Assembly: GCA_028383925.1 (NCBI GenBank)
Contig: JAOEWO010000018.1
Coordinates: 1-46,375 of the forward strand
From: Winogradskyella sp.
GTDB taxonomy: Bacteria; Bacteroidota; Bacteroidia; Flavobacteriales; Flavobacteriaceae
Length of the DNA: 46,375 bases
Reading direction: 5' to 3'
The notes beneath the pieces were generated by a model that saw nothing but the letters and a program-made list of their open reading frames with translations, ran no database searches and was not told the DNA's origin. Made by a program: the position numbers and the translations under genes. Positions 16,844-25,880 of this stretch are shown here, piece by piece. Each line of letters starts with the position of its first letter. The stretch's first letter is position 1.

Positions 16844-19800
16844 TTAAAATGTTACGTTTAATGCTAAAGTAAAAGTGCGTTGATTTGGAAATGAATTCCA
16901 ATCTACACCAACTCTGCTCGGATCAAATGTGAAACTATTAGCCTCTGGATCAAAACCACTATAGTTTGTAAATAATAAAAGATTCTGACCAGATACAGAG
17001 ATATACATATTATCAATCCTAGAGTTTTCAGAAAATGGTACTGTATAACCTAAGGTGACATTTGCAAGTCTTAGGAAACTTCCGTCTTCAATAATACGAT
17101 CTGTGAAACCCGTCTCATCTGCTAAATCGTAACCTACTCTAGGGTATGTACCGTTAGTGTTTACTGGTGACCATGCGTTGTAGTAAGCTTCTGGACGTAC
17201 ATTGGTAGCTCCATTATCTGCATAGGCTTCTCTTAATAAATTACCATTAGCAATATCATTACCGTATACACCATTAAATAAAGCACTTAACGATATATTT
17301 TTATATTGAAAGCTCGTACCAAATCCAAAATTAAAATCTGGGTTTGGATTTCCAATAATAGTTAAATCGTTATTATCAATAATCCCATCCGCGTTTTGAT
17401 CTTGTAAATAAACATCACCCAATTGCGCTGGCGTACCATTAAAACTTGGTGCGTTAGCAACGTCTTCATCATCTGAAACGATGCCGTTTGTTGCATAACC
17501 GTAAAATAAGCCAGGCTCTTCACCTTCAATAAAAATATTAGCCTCTGTTTTAAAGAAGTTTCCGCCGGCAATTTGACGCCCTAAGTAAGCACTATAGGTT
17601 TGGGTACCGAATTGACTTGGTACAAAACCAATATCACCAACTTCATTTCTATTAAAAGCAATATTTCCAAACACGTTCCATTTAAAACTATCGCTATTTA
17701 CGATATCAGCATTAATTGCAAACTCAACACCTTGATTGAATAATTCTCCTCTGTTACCAAATGTTGAAGGAAAGCCACCCGCTGAACCAGGTAACGGAAA
17801 ATCTAAAAGAAGGTCCGATATCTTTTTGTAATAAACATCTATTGAACCTGTAACTCTGTCATTTGCTAAACCATAATCTAAACCTGCATTATACTGACTC
17901 GTGGTTTCCCATTTTAGTTTTATATTATTAAGATTTTCTGGTAATAACGTTGGTAATGGTATTCCATTTTCGTCTGAATATGGTGTTAATGCTACTTGAA
18001 AACGACGAATAGTACTGTAAGGATCTATGGCTTGATTACCTGTTAAACCCCAACCAAGTCTTAGCTTCGCTTGAGATATAAATTTTGAGTCTCTAAAAAA
18101 TTTCTCTTCTTGTATTTTCCATGCAACAGCTAAGGCCGGAAAATAGCCCCAACGATTATCGTCTCTAAATTTTGAACTACCATCTGCTCTAAACGACGCT
18201 GTAAATAAATATTTGTTTTTTAAAGTATAGTTTACACGAGCTAAATAAGATACCAAAGCCTCTTCTTCATTAATATTCAATTGAGGTTGCTGTTGTTGAC
18301 CTAAATCTATATTGTCTGCTCTAGAATTCTCATCAGGAAAATCTGTAGCTTGTCTTGTAGAAAACTCTGTTCTTCTGTGATCCAAAATAAATCCTACAGT
18401 ACCATTGATTCTATTGTTTTTATTGAATCTATGTTTAAAAAGTAGGGTATTATCTATATTATATCTAAAACGATCTAAAGTACTAAGACCTGCTTCACCA
18501 TTTACCAAGGCCCCGCGTCTTAAAGCTGTACCAAACCAAATTTGTCTTTCTTTAGTTCTATAATCTCCTGCAACATTAAGTCTGTAGGTAAAGGCTTTAG
18601 AAATCTTATAATCTAAACTTAAGGACCCTAAAAGTCGAATTTCTTCAGATTCATCATCATAATCAGATACCCAAGCTCTAGGACCGTCCAAGCTGATATC
18701 GAATTCATCACCTTCAAAATTATCTTCTTGTCCGATAATTGGCGCACCTGAGATGACTTGCCTTATTAAGCTATTACTTGTACCACCTAAATTCTCAGTA
18801 CCTTTTGACGCAAAGTTTTTTGTATATTGTGCAGCAACTTTCGAAGTTAACTTAAGCTTATCTGTAAACGTATTAATTAATTTTACATTAACATCTGTGT
18901 TCTCTGCAACGGCTCTTGGTATTATACCTTCGTTCTTAAGATACCCACCAGACAAATAATAATTCATTTTCTCAGTGCCGCCAGAAACTGCTAACCTGTA
19001 TTTTGTAGTAATGGCGTTCTCATAAGTATCTTCACCCCAATTTACACCTTCTATTCTCTCAATGGTATCAGCATTATCAATCATAAATTGCTCATCAGTT
19101 TGAAACTCTGCAATACTTTGGTCGGGGTAGACATAATATCTCGGATCAAACCCTTGATTTGCTCTTACATCATTTTGATAATTCACATATGCTCTTGTAT
19201 CTAAAACATCTATATTATTAGCAATGGTACCAACTCTAGTTGATGTGGTGAAATTAAATTGAACCTCACCAGGCAGACCCTTTTTTGTCGTAATTATAAT
19301 TACTCCATTTGCACCACGTGAGCCATAGATAGCGGTTGCAGATGCATCTTTTAAAATCTCAATACTTTCAATATCTCTTGGGTTTAAACCTGTGATACCA
19401 CCTTGAGGTGCTAGATAGCTATTACCATTAGATAAAGGATCTAAAGTATCTTCTGTGGCAGAGTCTACAATAATACCATCTATAACATACAAAGGTTGTG
19501 TATTACCTGTTAAACTATTTAGACCTCTTATGGTAATACTATTAGGCTCGCCTGGTGCAAAACCACTGCGTACCAATACACCAGCGGCCCTACCTTGTAA
19601 AAGTTCTTCTACGGTATTAGATTGCGATACTAAATCTTCTTTTTTCTTAATCGAGGATACTGCCCCGGTTAAATCTTTCTTATTAACTTCACCATAGCCA
19701 ATAACAATAACTTCGTCTAGTGCTTGTTGGTCTTCTAAAAGAGTTACGATAATTTCTTTTTGTGTTGTAACAACTATCTCTTGCGTTACAAAACCAAGGT

Positions 19801-20011
19801 AGCTAACTAAAAGTATTGTAGGTGATGATTTCAATTTTATAGTAAACGTACCATCCATACCGGTAACGGCCCCTTTTGTTGTGCCTTTTACTAATACAGA
19901 AGCTCCTGGTAAAGGAAGATTTTGAGTATCTACAACTTTTCCGCTCACCGCTTGCTGTGCAAAAAGCACCAATGGCAACATAAGTAAGATAAGGCCTAAA
20001 TATTTTTTCAT
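16844..20011 (-). CDS. SusC-like TonB-dependent outer-membrane transporter
   Basis: This is a 1055-residue SusC/RagA family receptor. It has a Sec signal peptide (cleavage near LFAQ), an N-terminal carboxypeptidase-D-regulatory-like domain (about residues 20-105), and the TonB-box/plug region starting around ALDEVIVIGYGEV. The plug continues with LLQGRAAGVLV, LYVIDGIIVD and the SusC signature SIEILKDASATAIYGSRGA. A long beta-barrel follows and ends in an aromatic residue (NVTF), as usual for outer-membrane insertion. It imports oligosaccharides with energy from TonB. No N-terminal FecR-type signalling (STN) domain is evident, so control probably runs through the adjacent hybrid sensor. Its 135-base upstream gap holds a possible operator and hairpin. 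Confidence 0.96.
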   Translation of the reverse strand: MKKYLGLILLMLPLVLFAQQAVSGKVVDTQNLPLPGASVLVKGTTKGAVTGMDGTFTIKLKSSPTILLVSYLGFVTQEIVVTTQKEIIVTLLEDQQALDEVIVIGYGEVNKKDLTGAVSSIKKKEDLVSQSNTVEELLQGRAAGVLVRSGFAPGEPNSITIRGLNSLTGNTQPLYVIDGIIVDSATEDTLDPLSNGNSYLAPQGGITGLNPRDIESIEILKDASATAIYGSRGANGVIIITTKKGLPGEVQFNFTTSTRVGTIANNIDVLDTRAYVNYQNDVRANQGFDPRYYVYPDQSIAEFQTDEQFMIDNADTIERIEGVNWGEDTYENAITTKYRLAVSGGTEKMNYYLSGGYLKNEGIIPRAVAENTDVNVKLINTFTDKLKLTSKVAAQYTKNFASKGTENLGGTSNSLIRQVISGAPIIGQEDNFEGDEFDISLDGPRAWVSDYDDESEEIRLLGSLSLDYKISKAFTYRLNVAGDYRTKERQIWFGTALRRGALVNGEAGLSTLDRFRYNIDNTLLFKHRFNKNNRINGTVGFILDHRRTEFSTRQATDFPDENSRADNIDLGQQQQPQLNINEEEALVSYLARVNYTLKNKYLFTASFRADGSSKFRDDNRWGYFPALAVAWKIQEEKFFRDSKFISQAKLRLGWGLTGNQAIDPYSTIRRFQVALTPYSDENGIPLPTLLPENLNNIKLKWETTSQYNAGLDYGLANDRVTGSIDVYYKKISDLLLDFPLPGSAGGFPSTFGNRGELFNQGVEFAINADIVNSDSFKWNVFGNIAFNRNEVGDIGFVPSQFGTQTYSAYLGRQIAGGNFFKTEANIFIEGEEPGLFYGYATNGIVSDDEDVANAPSFNGTPAQLGDVYLQDQNADGIIDNNDLTIIGNPNPDFNFGFGTSFQYKNISLSALFNGVYGNDIANGNLLREAYADNGATNVRPEAYYNAWSPVNTNGTYPRVGYDLADETGFTDRIIEDGSFLRLANVTLGYTVPFSENSRIDNMYISVSGQNLLLFTNYSGFDPEANSFTFDPSRVGVDWNSFPNQRTFTLALNVTF

Positions 20012-20023
20012 GATTGATTAAAT

Positions 20024-20088
20024 TAGTTTGTGCTAAACTACTCTAATCTATTTGCTTTTAGGTTTAAAAAAGCATCACAAAAGGTTTA
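20024..20088 (-). promoter_or_regulatory. susC leader: direct repeat (candidate operator) and start-proximal hairpin
   Basis: On the minus strand the heptamer TAAACCT occurs twice (plus-strand positions 20082-20088 and 20060-20066), 22 bases apart start to start, about two helical turns. That is the geometry expected for an AraC-family dimer such as the DNA-binding part of the neighbouring hybrid sensor. Closer to the gene, TAGTTT/AAACTA (20024-20040, loop of 5) can form a 6-bp hairpin 12-28 bases before the ATG. No exact TAnnTTTG box is seen in the gap. Function is inferred from position only; AT-rich DNA produces such repeats by chance. Confidence 0.35.
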
Positions 20089-20146
20089 TTAATTGTCATA
20101 ATAGAGAGAAATACTAATACAAGTCGGCAATATATAAGTACTCTGC

Positions 20147-23100
20147 TTATTTCTTTATACTCGACAAAAAGCCGCTTGGTGTCATACCATAAAACTTTTT
20201 AAAAGACGTACTAAAGTATTTAGGGTTAGAAAAACCAGACTGATAAGCTACTTCTTTAATGCTACAGTCGCCTTTTATTAAAAGGTGCTTTGCATGTTTT
20301 AATTTGGTATGAATAACAAAGTCTTGAGGTGATAAGTCTACTAAGTTTTTTAACTTCATATACAACGACGTTCTACTCATGGCAAAACTTTTAGAAAGGT
20401 CATGAACAGAGAACGCATTATTCTCTATGTTTTCTAGAACTGTACGTTCTAAATTAGTTAAAAATTCTTGATCGTTTTTGTTTCTATGTATTTCAGCCGT
20501 ATCAGCATCGCTATTCTGAACATACTTAACTCTAAGCTTTTTTTGCCATTTTAGAGTATTTATGATTTTTGCGATGAGATATTTAATGTCAATAGGCTTT
20601 TCGATATACTCTGATATACCAATTTCTATGCTTTCTAGTTTTTGTTCTGAATTCTGCAATACTGTAAGCATAAATATGGGTATATGGTTTAAGTTAATGT
20701 CTTCTTTTAACTTTTTTGACATTTGCATACCATCCATTTCTGGCATAATTAAATCTGTTAGAATAATATCTGGGAAAATAGCTAAAGCCTCAGCTAATCC
20801 TTCTTTTCCATTTGCAGCTTCATGAACCTGAAAATAAGCTCCAAGACTATTTATTAAAATACCTCTTAGTTCATCATTATCTTCAACTATTAAAATTTTA
20901 CTATCACTAAACCCGGAGAGGTCTTCATTATCTCGTATTGTTTCTTCCAACACAGCAAGAGCAGGTGTTTCTAACTTTGAAGATGGCTTATAGTGTGCTT
21001 TTAAATTTTTAAGTACTAGAGTGAATGTGGTACCTTTATTCTCTTCACTCTCAAAATAAATAGAACTCCCAGTTTTTTCTAGCATTTTTTTAACCATCAT
21101 TAACCCAAGACCGGTGCCGGGTCTTTGACTATTAATAACATTTCTTGCTCTAAAATAGCGTTTTAATATGTGCTTTTGTTGATCTTTTGGAATGCCAATA
21201 CCTTCATCGATAATTTCTATTTTTAAATCCCCTAATTGGGTTACACCTGTGTTAATGGTAATCGTTCCATTTTTGACTGAATATTTAATAGCATTTGAAA
21301 TAAGGTTAAGAAGTACTCTATCAAAAATATCTTTATCAAAGTGAAAATCTTGCTTCCAATTATTATTAAAAACAAACTGAATATTACATTCTTCCGTTAA
21401 AGGCTTAAAACGATCTATTCTTTGTTTAATGTGGGCAAATATATCTAGTTTTGCCACATCCTGCATGTCGCCGTCTACAGCAGTTACTTTTTGAAAATTC
21501 AACATCTGCTCAAAGAGTGAATTAATTCTTTTTACAGTCGTTTTAATTCGCTTTTTTGAATCATCCTTACTATCTATATTTTCTGTGACCTCATCTAATG
21601 AAGAAATTAGAATCGTTAAAGGTGTTTTAATTTCGTGTGTAATATTATTAAAAAAGTCAATTTGTTCATCTGCATTCTTATTTTTAATAATCACTGTAGC
21701 AATATGTATAATTGTATAAAGTAAAACTATAAACCCAATTACATAAAAAACATAAGCCATGTGTGTTGACCACCAAGGTGAATTAATTATAATTTTTAGT
21801 TGTCGCTCGTTACTAAAAAGGCCATACTTATTATTTGCCTTAACTCTAAACGTATACTCACCTGGACTTAAATTTGTATATGTAGCAAAATTTGTTTTAG
21901 ACGGCGTGGACCAATAATCATCAAAACCCTCTAAAATCCATGAGTATTGTAATCGTGAAGAAGCACTATGTAATATTCCCGTAAACTGTATTTCTAATGA
22001 GTTATCTAAATGATCTAAAATAACCTGACTAGTTCTGTTAATATGCTTGCCAAGTGGTTTTTGTCCTGGCTGAATAATTTCGTTGGATAACTTAAAGGTA
22101 TCAAACACTAATTTAGGTTTATAACTTTCTACGTTAATCGCTTTAGGATTAAAGACTGATACACCCTCAACACCACCAAAAGCAAACAAATCACTATCTA
22201 GCTTGTTAAAACTTCCGTAGTTAAACTCTGTACTTGCTAGTCCATCATTTTGGTCGTAAATATTAATAATTGTATCATTTTCTTTTATATTTATGTTAAC
22301 TAATCCTTTAGTAGTACTTGCCCAAATATTGTTATCATTAACAGAAATAAGACCCTGAACTATATCTGACGGCATACCAGAAGTAATTTTAAGCTTATCT
22401 ATTGTTTTTGTAGCGGGATCATAAAATAAAACCCCCTGCCCATTGGTGGCTAAAACCAACCTATTATTTGTCGTTTGGTTAATGGCATTAATATTAGAAA
22501 AGGCTAAGGTCTTATCTGGAATTAAATCTTCTACTAAACCAAAAGTTTTTAAATTATGGTTTATTTTAAAAACACCTTGTCTGCCTGATATTAATATCTC
22601 ACCTGATTTTGTTTCTGAAATAGACTTAATCTGCTGTATTGGATAGGTCTCAATATTACTATTTTCGTCAATCACCACTAAATCTTTCTCAATACCACCT
22701 ACCCAAAGATTTCCATTAGAATCTTTACAAATAGCATAAATTTTCTCTAATATTTCTTGTGGGGCTAACGCATTAAAGTGAACAATATTAAACGTATCAA
22801 TATGTATTTTATAGAGTCCTTCGTCATAAGTACCTGCCCACATATTATCACCATCTGGCTCTAAAGCCAAGACAATAACCTCTTCTTCTATGTTCGAATT
22901 TGATAAATTTTGAATATGTTGCCAAGAATCCGTGGTCCTATTCCATACACTTATCCCTTTCTTAGTACCAAACCAGATATTTCCGTTTTTATCCTTAGCG
23001 ATAGCTCTGGTAAAATTAGTAATAATGCTGTTCTTGTTGTTAATTTTATGACGTATATTATGAAACGGTAATTTTCCAGAATTATAATAATTTAAGCCCC

Positions 23101-24046
23101 CACCATAAGTAGCCACCCATAAAATACCCTCATTATTCCATTCTATATCATAAATACCATTGCTAGAAATAGAATTAACCTCATTTGGGTTTTCGGTATA
23201 ATGCGCTATCTTCTTAAATGCGCTGTCTAATTTATAAATACCGTCACCATCTGTTGCTAATAATAAAGTCTTATTTTTATCTTTTATGATGTCTGTTATC
23301 GGATCTGTTAATTCAAAATCAAAACTAATTTTAGAAATTATGTTTTGTGTTTTATTTATTTGATACAAATCACCAGCTTTTGTACCTATTAATATAAGAC
23401 CATCCAAATCAGTAATAAATCTTATATTTTTTTGCTGAGAATCAATAAACACCTCCTCTACTAAGTTTGTAGCGCGCTCATAGTAAAACACCCCTTTTTG
23501 AGTACCAAATACAAGTTTACCTTTTATTGAAGAAAGTGCCTGAATCTTATAGTCGCTAAGCACTCTTTTAAAGTGTTTGTCTTTTGAGTTTTCATTGTAT
23601 TGCCAAAGACCATTATAGCCGCCAACCCAAATGTTCTGATGCTCATCTTCAATGATAACGTCAACAAGCGACGGATTAAATCCCTTTTCATTCTCTACTA
23701 ATTCAAAACGGTCTAAATCGGCATTATATAAACAAACACCTGCCTCCATACCTATCCATATACGTTGCTTGGAGTCTATAAATATTTCTTTGATACGATT
23801 ACCTATTATCTCAGGAAGGCCTTTATATGAATTATAGATTTTATAAAACTTAGAGTTGTGTTTTAACACACCATCTTCAGAGGCCACCCAAACATTACCA
23901 ATACTGTCATTAGCCACAGCATAGGTAATACTTTGTGTAGGCACATTCTCACCCCTCAATTGATTGAACTCAACACTATTCTGTGAAAATAAAAATGTGG
24001 AAAAACAAATAAGTAGAACTAAAAGTATGTGAGGTTTAGACGTCAA
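20147..24046 (-). CDS. hybrid two-component system regulator (HTCC) of the PUL
   Basis: A 1299-residue one-protein sensor/regulator. It has a signal peptide, then a two-component-regulator beta-propeller repeat region (repeated blocks such as NIWVG, ILWVATYGGG, NIWFGTKKG; about residues 30-680). A Y_Y_Y-type domain precedes a membrane span at about 763-788. The histidine kinase has NITHEIKTP with phospho-accepting His804 and ATPase boxes (NLISNAIKY, GTGLGL). The receiver domain has phospho-accepting Asp1098 in LTDLIMPEMDG, and a C-terminal AraC-type HTH ends the protein (YQSGFSNPKYFSTSFKKFYG). The start codon is TTG at 24046: an in-frame stop lies shortly upstream and no ATG precedes the signal peptide. 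In family members the periplasmic propeller binds an oligosaccharide and induces the neighbouring susCD operon. It is divergent from the FGE gene. Confidence 0.95.
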   Translation of the reverse strand: MTSKPHILLVLLICFSTFLFSQNSVEFNQLRGENVPTQSITYAVANDSIGNVWVASEDGVLKHNSKFYKIYNSYKGLPEIIGNRIKEIFIDSKQRIWIGMEAGVCLYNADLDRFELVENEKGFNPSLVDVIIEDEHQNIWVGGYNGLWQYNENSKDKHFKRVLSDYKIQALSSIKGKLVFGTQKGVFYYERATNLVEEVFIDSQQKNIRFITDLDGLILIGTKAGDLYQINKTQNIISKISFDFELTDPITDIIKDKNKTLLLATDGDGIYKLDSAFKKIAHYTENPNEVNSISSNGIYDIEWNNEGILWVATYGGGLNYYNSGKLPFHNIRHKINNKNSIITNFTRAIAKDKNGNIWFGTKKGISVWNRTTDSWQHIQNLSNSNIEEEVIVLALEPDGDNMWAGTYDEGLYKIHIDTFNIVHFNALAPQEILEKIYAICKDSNGNLWVGGIEKDLVVIDENSNIETYPIQQIKSISETKSGEILISGRQGVFKINHNLKTFGLVEDLIPDKTLAFSNINAINQTTNNRLVLATNGQGVLFYDPATKTIDKLKITSGMPSDIVQGLISVNDNNIWASTTKGLVNINIKENDTIINIYDQNDGLASTEFNYGSFNKLDSDLFAFGGVEGVSVFNPKAINVESYKPKLVFDTFKLSNEIIQPGQKPLGKHINRTSQVILDHLDNSLEIQFTGILHSASSRLQYSWILEGFDDYWSTPSKTNFATYTNLSPGEYTFRVKANNKYGLFSNERQLKIIINSPWWSTHMAYVFYVIGFIVLLYTIIHIATVIIKNKNADEQIDFFNNITHEIKTPLTILISSLDEVTENIDSKDDSKKRIKTTVKRINSLFEQMLNFQKVTAVDGDMQDVAKLDIFAHIKQRIDRFKPLTEECNIQFVFNNNWKQDFHFDKDIFDRVLLNLISNAIKYSVKNGTITINTGVTQLGDLKIEIIDEGIGIPKDQQKHILKRYFRARNVINSQRPGTGLGLMMVKKMLEKTGSSIYFESEENKGTTFTLVLKNLKAHYKPSSKLETPALAVLEETIRDNEDLSGFSDSKILIVEDNDELRGILINSLGAYFQVHEAANGKEGLAEALAIFPDIILTDLIMPEMDGMQMSKKLKEDINLNHIPIFMLTVLQNSEQKLESIEIGISEYIEKPIDIKYLIAKIINTLKWQKKLRVKYVQNSDADTAEIHRNKNDQEFLTNLERTVLENIENNAFSVHDLSKSFAMSRTSLYMKLKNLVDLSPQDFVIHTKLKHAKHLLIKGDCSIKEVAYQSGFSNPKYFSTSFKKFYGMTPSGFLSSIKK

Positions 24047-24061
24047 TATTTATTATTTGAT

Positions 24062-24069
24062 TAATTTTG
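24062..24069 (+). promoter_or_regulatory. putative promoter -7 box of the FGE-like gene
   Basis: TAATTTTG fits the Bacteroidota consensus TAnnTTTG and lies 50 bases before the ATG at 24119. It is in the 72-base gap shared with the divergent regulator gene. No convincing -33 TTG is seen. Confidence 0.5.
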
Positions 24070-24118
24070 GGAGCTAAATGTAATTAAAATAAACTTTACT
24101 AAAGTCATAAACTAGATA

Positions 24119-25243
24119 ATGAGATTTCTATTAAAATTAAAAAGAATATTTATTATTAGTATAGCGCTCATTTGCTTTAATTGTAAATCAGAAACACAAA
24201 ACCAAGCATCTACCTCTAAAGAAATCAGTAGTGCGAGCGATTCTGTGCATAATACCCTTATTAAAAAACCCACTAAAATTAAGACCCCTGAAGGTATGAT
24301 ATGGGTCAATGGAAAAACCTTTACCAAAGGCGCAAAAGCAAATGACAACTTAGCAATGATGGGAGAAAAACCTGCACACCAAGTTACTGTTGACGGCTTT
24401 TTTATTGATGTAACAGAAGTCACAAACAAACAGTTTAAAGCGTTTATTGATGATACTGGTTATATCACTGTAGCTGAAAGGCCTATAGACTGGGAAACCA
24501 TGAAAAAAGAGTTACCTAAGAACACACCAAAACCTCACGACTCTATTCTTAAACCTGGTAGTTTAATCTTTAATAAAAATGTAAATACCGTAGTAAATAT
24601 GGCTAACTACAACCAATGGTGGACTTGGAAGATTGGTGCAAATTGGCAACACCCTGAAGGACCAAATAGCTCAATAAAAAATAAAGATAATTACCCTGTT
24701 GTTCATATAGCTCTAGAAGATGCACAAGCCTTTTGTAATTGGGCCAAAAGAAGATTACCAACAGAAGCTGAATGGGAATCTGCCGCACAAGGAAATTTAA
24801 TTAATAGTATTTATACGTGGGGCAATAATCCTGATATATTAAACGATTATGCCAATACTTGGCAGGGTACATTTCCAACTAAAAATAAAAGCACTGATGG
24901 CTTTGAATTTATAGCACCTGTAAAGTCGTATACGCCAAACAGCATAGGTGCTTATGACATGTTAGGAAATGTTTGGGAAATTACTTCAGATGCGTTTAAC
25001 TCTAATTATTACAAAGATATTGACAAGTCAAAACCCTTAATAAACCCAAAAGGGGCAACAATCTTTTTTAACCCAAACAACCCTTACCAAAAAGAAATTA
25101 TCATGAAAGGGGGCTCGTTTTTATGCCATGTTTCTTATTGCGCTAGTTTTAGGATTTCAGCACGGATGGGTATGAGTTTAGATTCCGGATCTGACCATAC
25201 CGGCTTTAGAACTGTGGCTACAGTAGATATGATTGCACAATAA
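24119..25243 (+). CDS. formylglycine-generating enzyme (FGE)-like sulfatase-maturation protein, predicted lipoprotein
   Basis: A 374-residue protein of the FGE-sulfatase/SUMF1 family. The N-terminus is a lipoprotein signal peptide (basic start, hydrophobic core, lipobox ending FNC at about residue 22), followed by a Ser/Thr-rich linker. The FGE fold covers about residues 55-370: PEGMIWVNGKTFTKGA, FFIDVTEVTNKQF, the NWAKRRLPTEAEWE block, YDMLGNVWEIT, and a C-terminal KGGSFLCHVSYC segment. Both cysteines of the catalytic CxxxxC pair are present (Cys336 and Cys341), unlike many SUMF1-like proteins that are not FGEs. True FGEs use oxygen and copper to convert the Cys of CxPSR-type sulfatase motifs to formylglycine. 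Four such sulfatases sit in the same locus. The gene is divergent from the PUL regulator. Export is odd for a bacterial maturase and is predicted, not shown. Confidence 0.88.
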   Translation: MRFLLKLKRIFIISIALICFNCKSETQNQASTSKEISSASDSVHNTLIKKPTKIKTPEGMIWVNGKTFTKGAKANDNLAMMGEKPAHQVTVDGFFIDVTEVTNKQFKAFIDDTGYITVAERPIDWETMKKELPKNTPKPHDSILKPGSLIFNKNVNTVVNMANYNQWWTWKIGANWQHPEGPNSSIKNKDNYPVVHIALEDAQAFCNWAKRRLPTEAEWESAAQGNLINSIYTWGNNPDILNDYANTWQGTFPTKNKSTDGFEFIAPVKSYTPNSIGAYDMLGNVWEITSDAFNSNYYKDIDKSKPLINPKGATIFFNPNNPYQKEIIMKGGSFLCHVSYCASFRISARMGMSLDSGSDHTGFRTVATVDMIAQ

Positions 25244-25543
25244 TTATACATTTACTGGTTTTGTCGTATTTACCAAATATAATTTTAAAAGTATAATTTG
25301 AATCTTAATTTACGAAACTAATGATATAGATGATTTATAGGCTGAACTCTTAGTGTTTAACAGTTGATTTTTATTTTTTTTGCTAATTTAAATGCGACAG
25401 AATAAACCGTGGTTTTCTTTATATTTAAGTACAATAAGTAATATCTGTACTTTTTAATTATTTTTTAAAGCCTGCTTAAATATAAAATTTCATTAAATTT
25501 ATTGATATATCTATAACATTTTTATTTCTAATGGGAACGAAAA
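25244..25543. other. AT-rich gap with no gene seen
   Basis: About 300 bases after the FGE stop contain only very short open frames on both strands and no tRNA, repeat array or clear terminator. The stretch is strongly AT-rich and may hold the left boundary of the neighbouring accessory region. Confidence 0.5.
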
Positions 25544-25699
25544 ATGCCCGCAATAAAAGTAAAGTCAATTATTAGAAGCTCTTTTAAACTTCTCTTTTTG
25601 TTTTTATCAAACCCCCTTTTTTATTGGGTGTTTTCTATGCTTTGTAATACCGTTGAAACCGTATTAAAACCGATTTTAATTAGGTTTCAACGGTTCTAA
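25544..25699 (+). CDS. possible 51-residue membrane peptide (uncertain)
   Basis: An open frame from ATG 25544 to TAA 25697-25699 would encode 51 residues. It has a basic N-terminus (MPAIKVKSIIRSS), a hydrophobic stretch (KLLFLFLSNPLFYWVF) and a second amphipathic part ending QRF. No promoter box of the usual form is seen upstream, and the 3' third overlaps a large palindrome. It could be a small membrane protein, a remnant, or a chance frame in AT-rich DNA. I do not recognise it. Confidence 0.2.
   Translation: MPAIKVKSIIRSSFKLLFLFLSNPLFYWVFSMLCNTVETVLKPILIRFQRF
25649..25694. repeat. two-tier palindrome (12-bp outer and 7-bp inner arms)
   Basis: Outer arms ACCGTTGAAACC (25649-25660) and GGTTTCAACGGT (25683-25694) are perfect complements. 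Inside them, ATTAAAA (25663-25669) and TTTTAAT (25674-25680) pair around the loop CCGA, separated from the outer stem by a 2x2 mismatch. The whole 46 bases could form one long hairpin or be bound as an operator or recombination site. It lies in the gap before the accessory genes. It is not followed by a T-run on either strand, so it is not a standard terminator. Confidence 0.8.
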
Positions 25700-25825
25700 T
25701 ACGATTTACTATCGTTTACATCACTTCTGTTACCACCGTTTCATTGATATTGGTATATTATTTTTTAAAATAATACTTATTTTATTTTCCAATATTTATT
25801 CTTTAAAATAATTTTTATTTTGGAG

Positions 25826-25853
25826 TAAAAAAAGGGCACGGATTACCGTGCCC
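25826..25853 (-). terminator. intrinsic terminator of the zinc-finger/small membrane protein pair
   Basis: On the minus strand an 8-bp GC-rich stem (GGGCACGG / CCGTGCCC, loop of 4) is followed by seven T, 28 bases after the stop at 25881. This is a canonical intrinsic terminator for the minus-strand genes 25881-26457. Confidence 0.85.
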
Positions 25854-25880
25854 ACTTATATCAAAATAGTGTTGTAAAAA

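Noticed and set aside
16833..16901. Upstream extension of the SusD frame
   Set aside because: It overlaps the end of susC and would put the lipobox about 45 residues in; the ATG at 16832 gives a normal lipoprotein signal.
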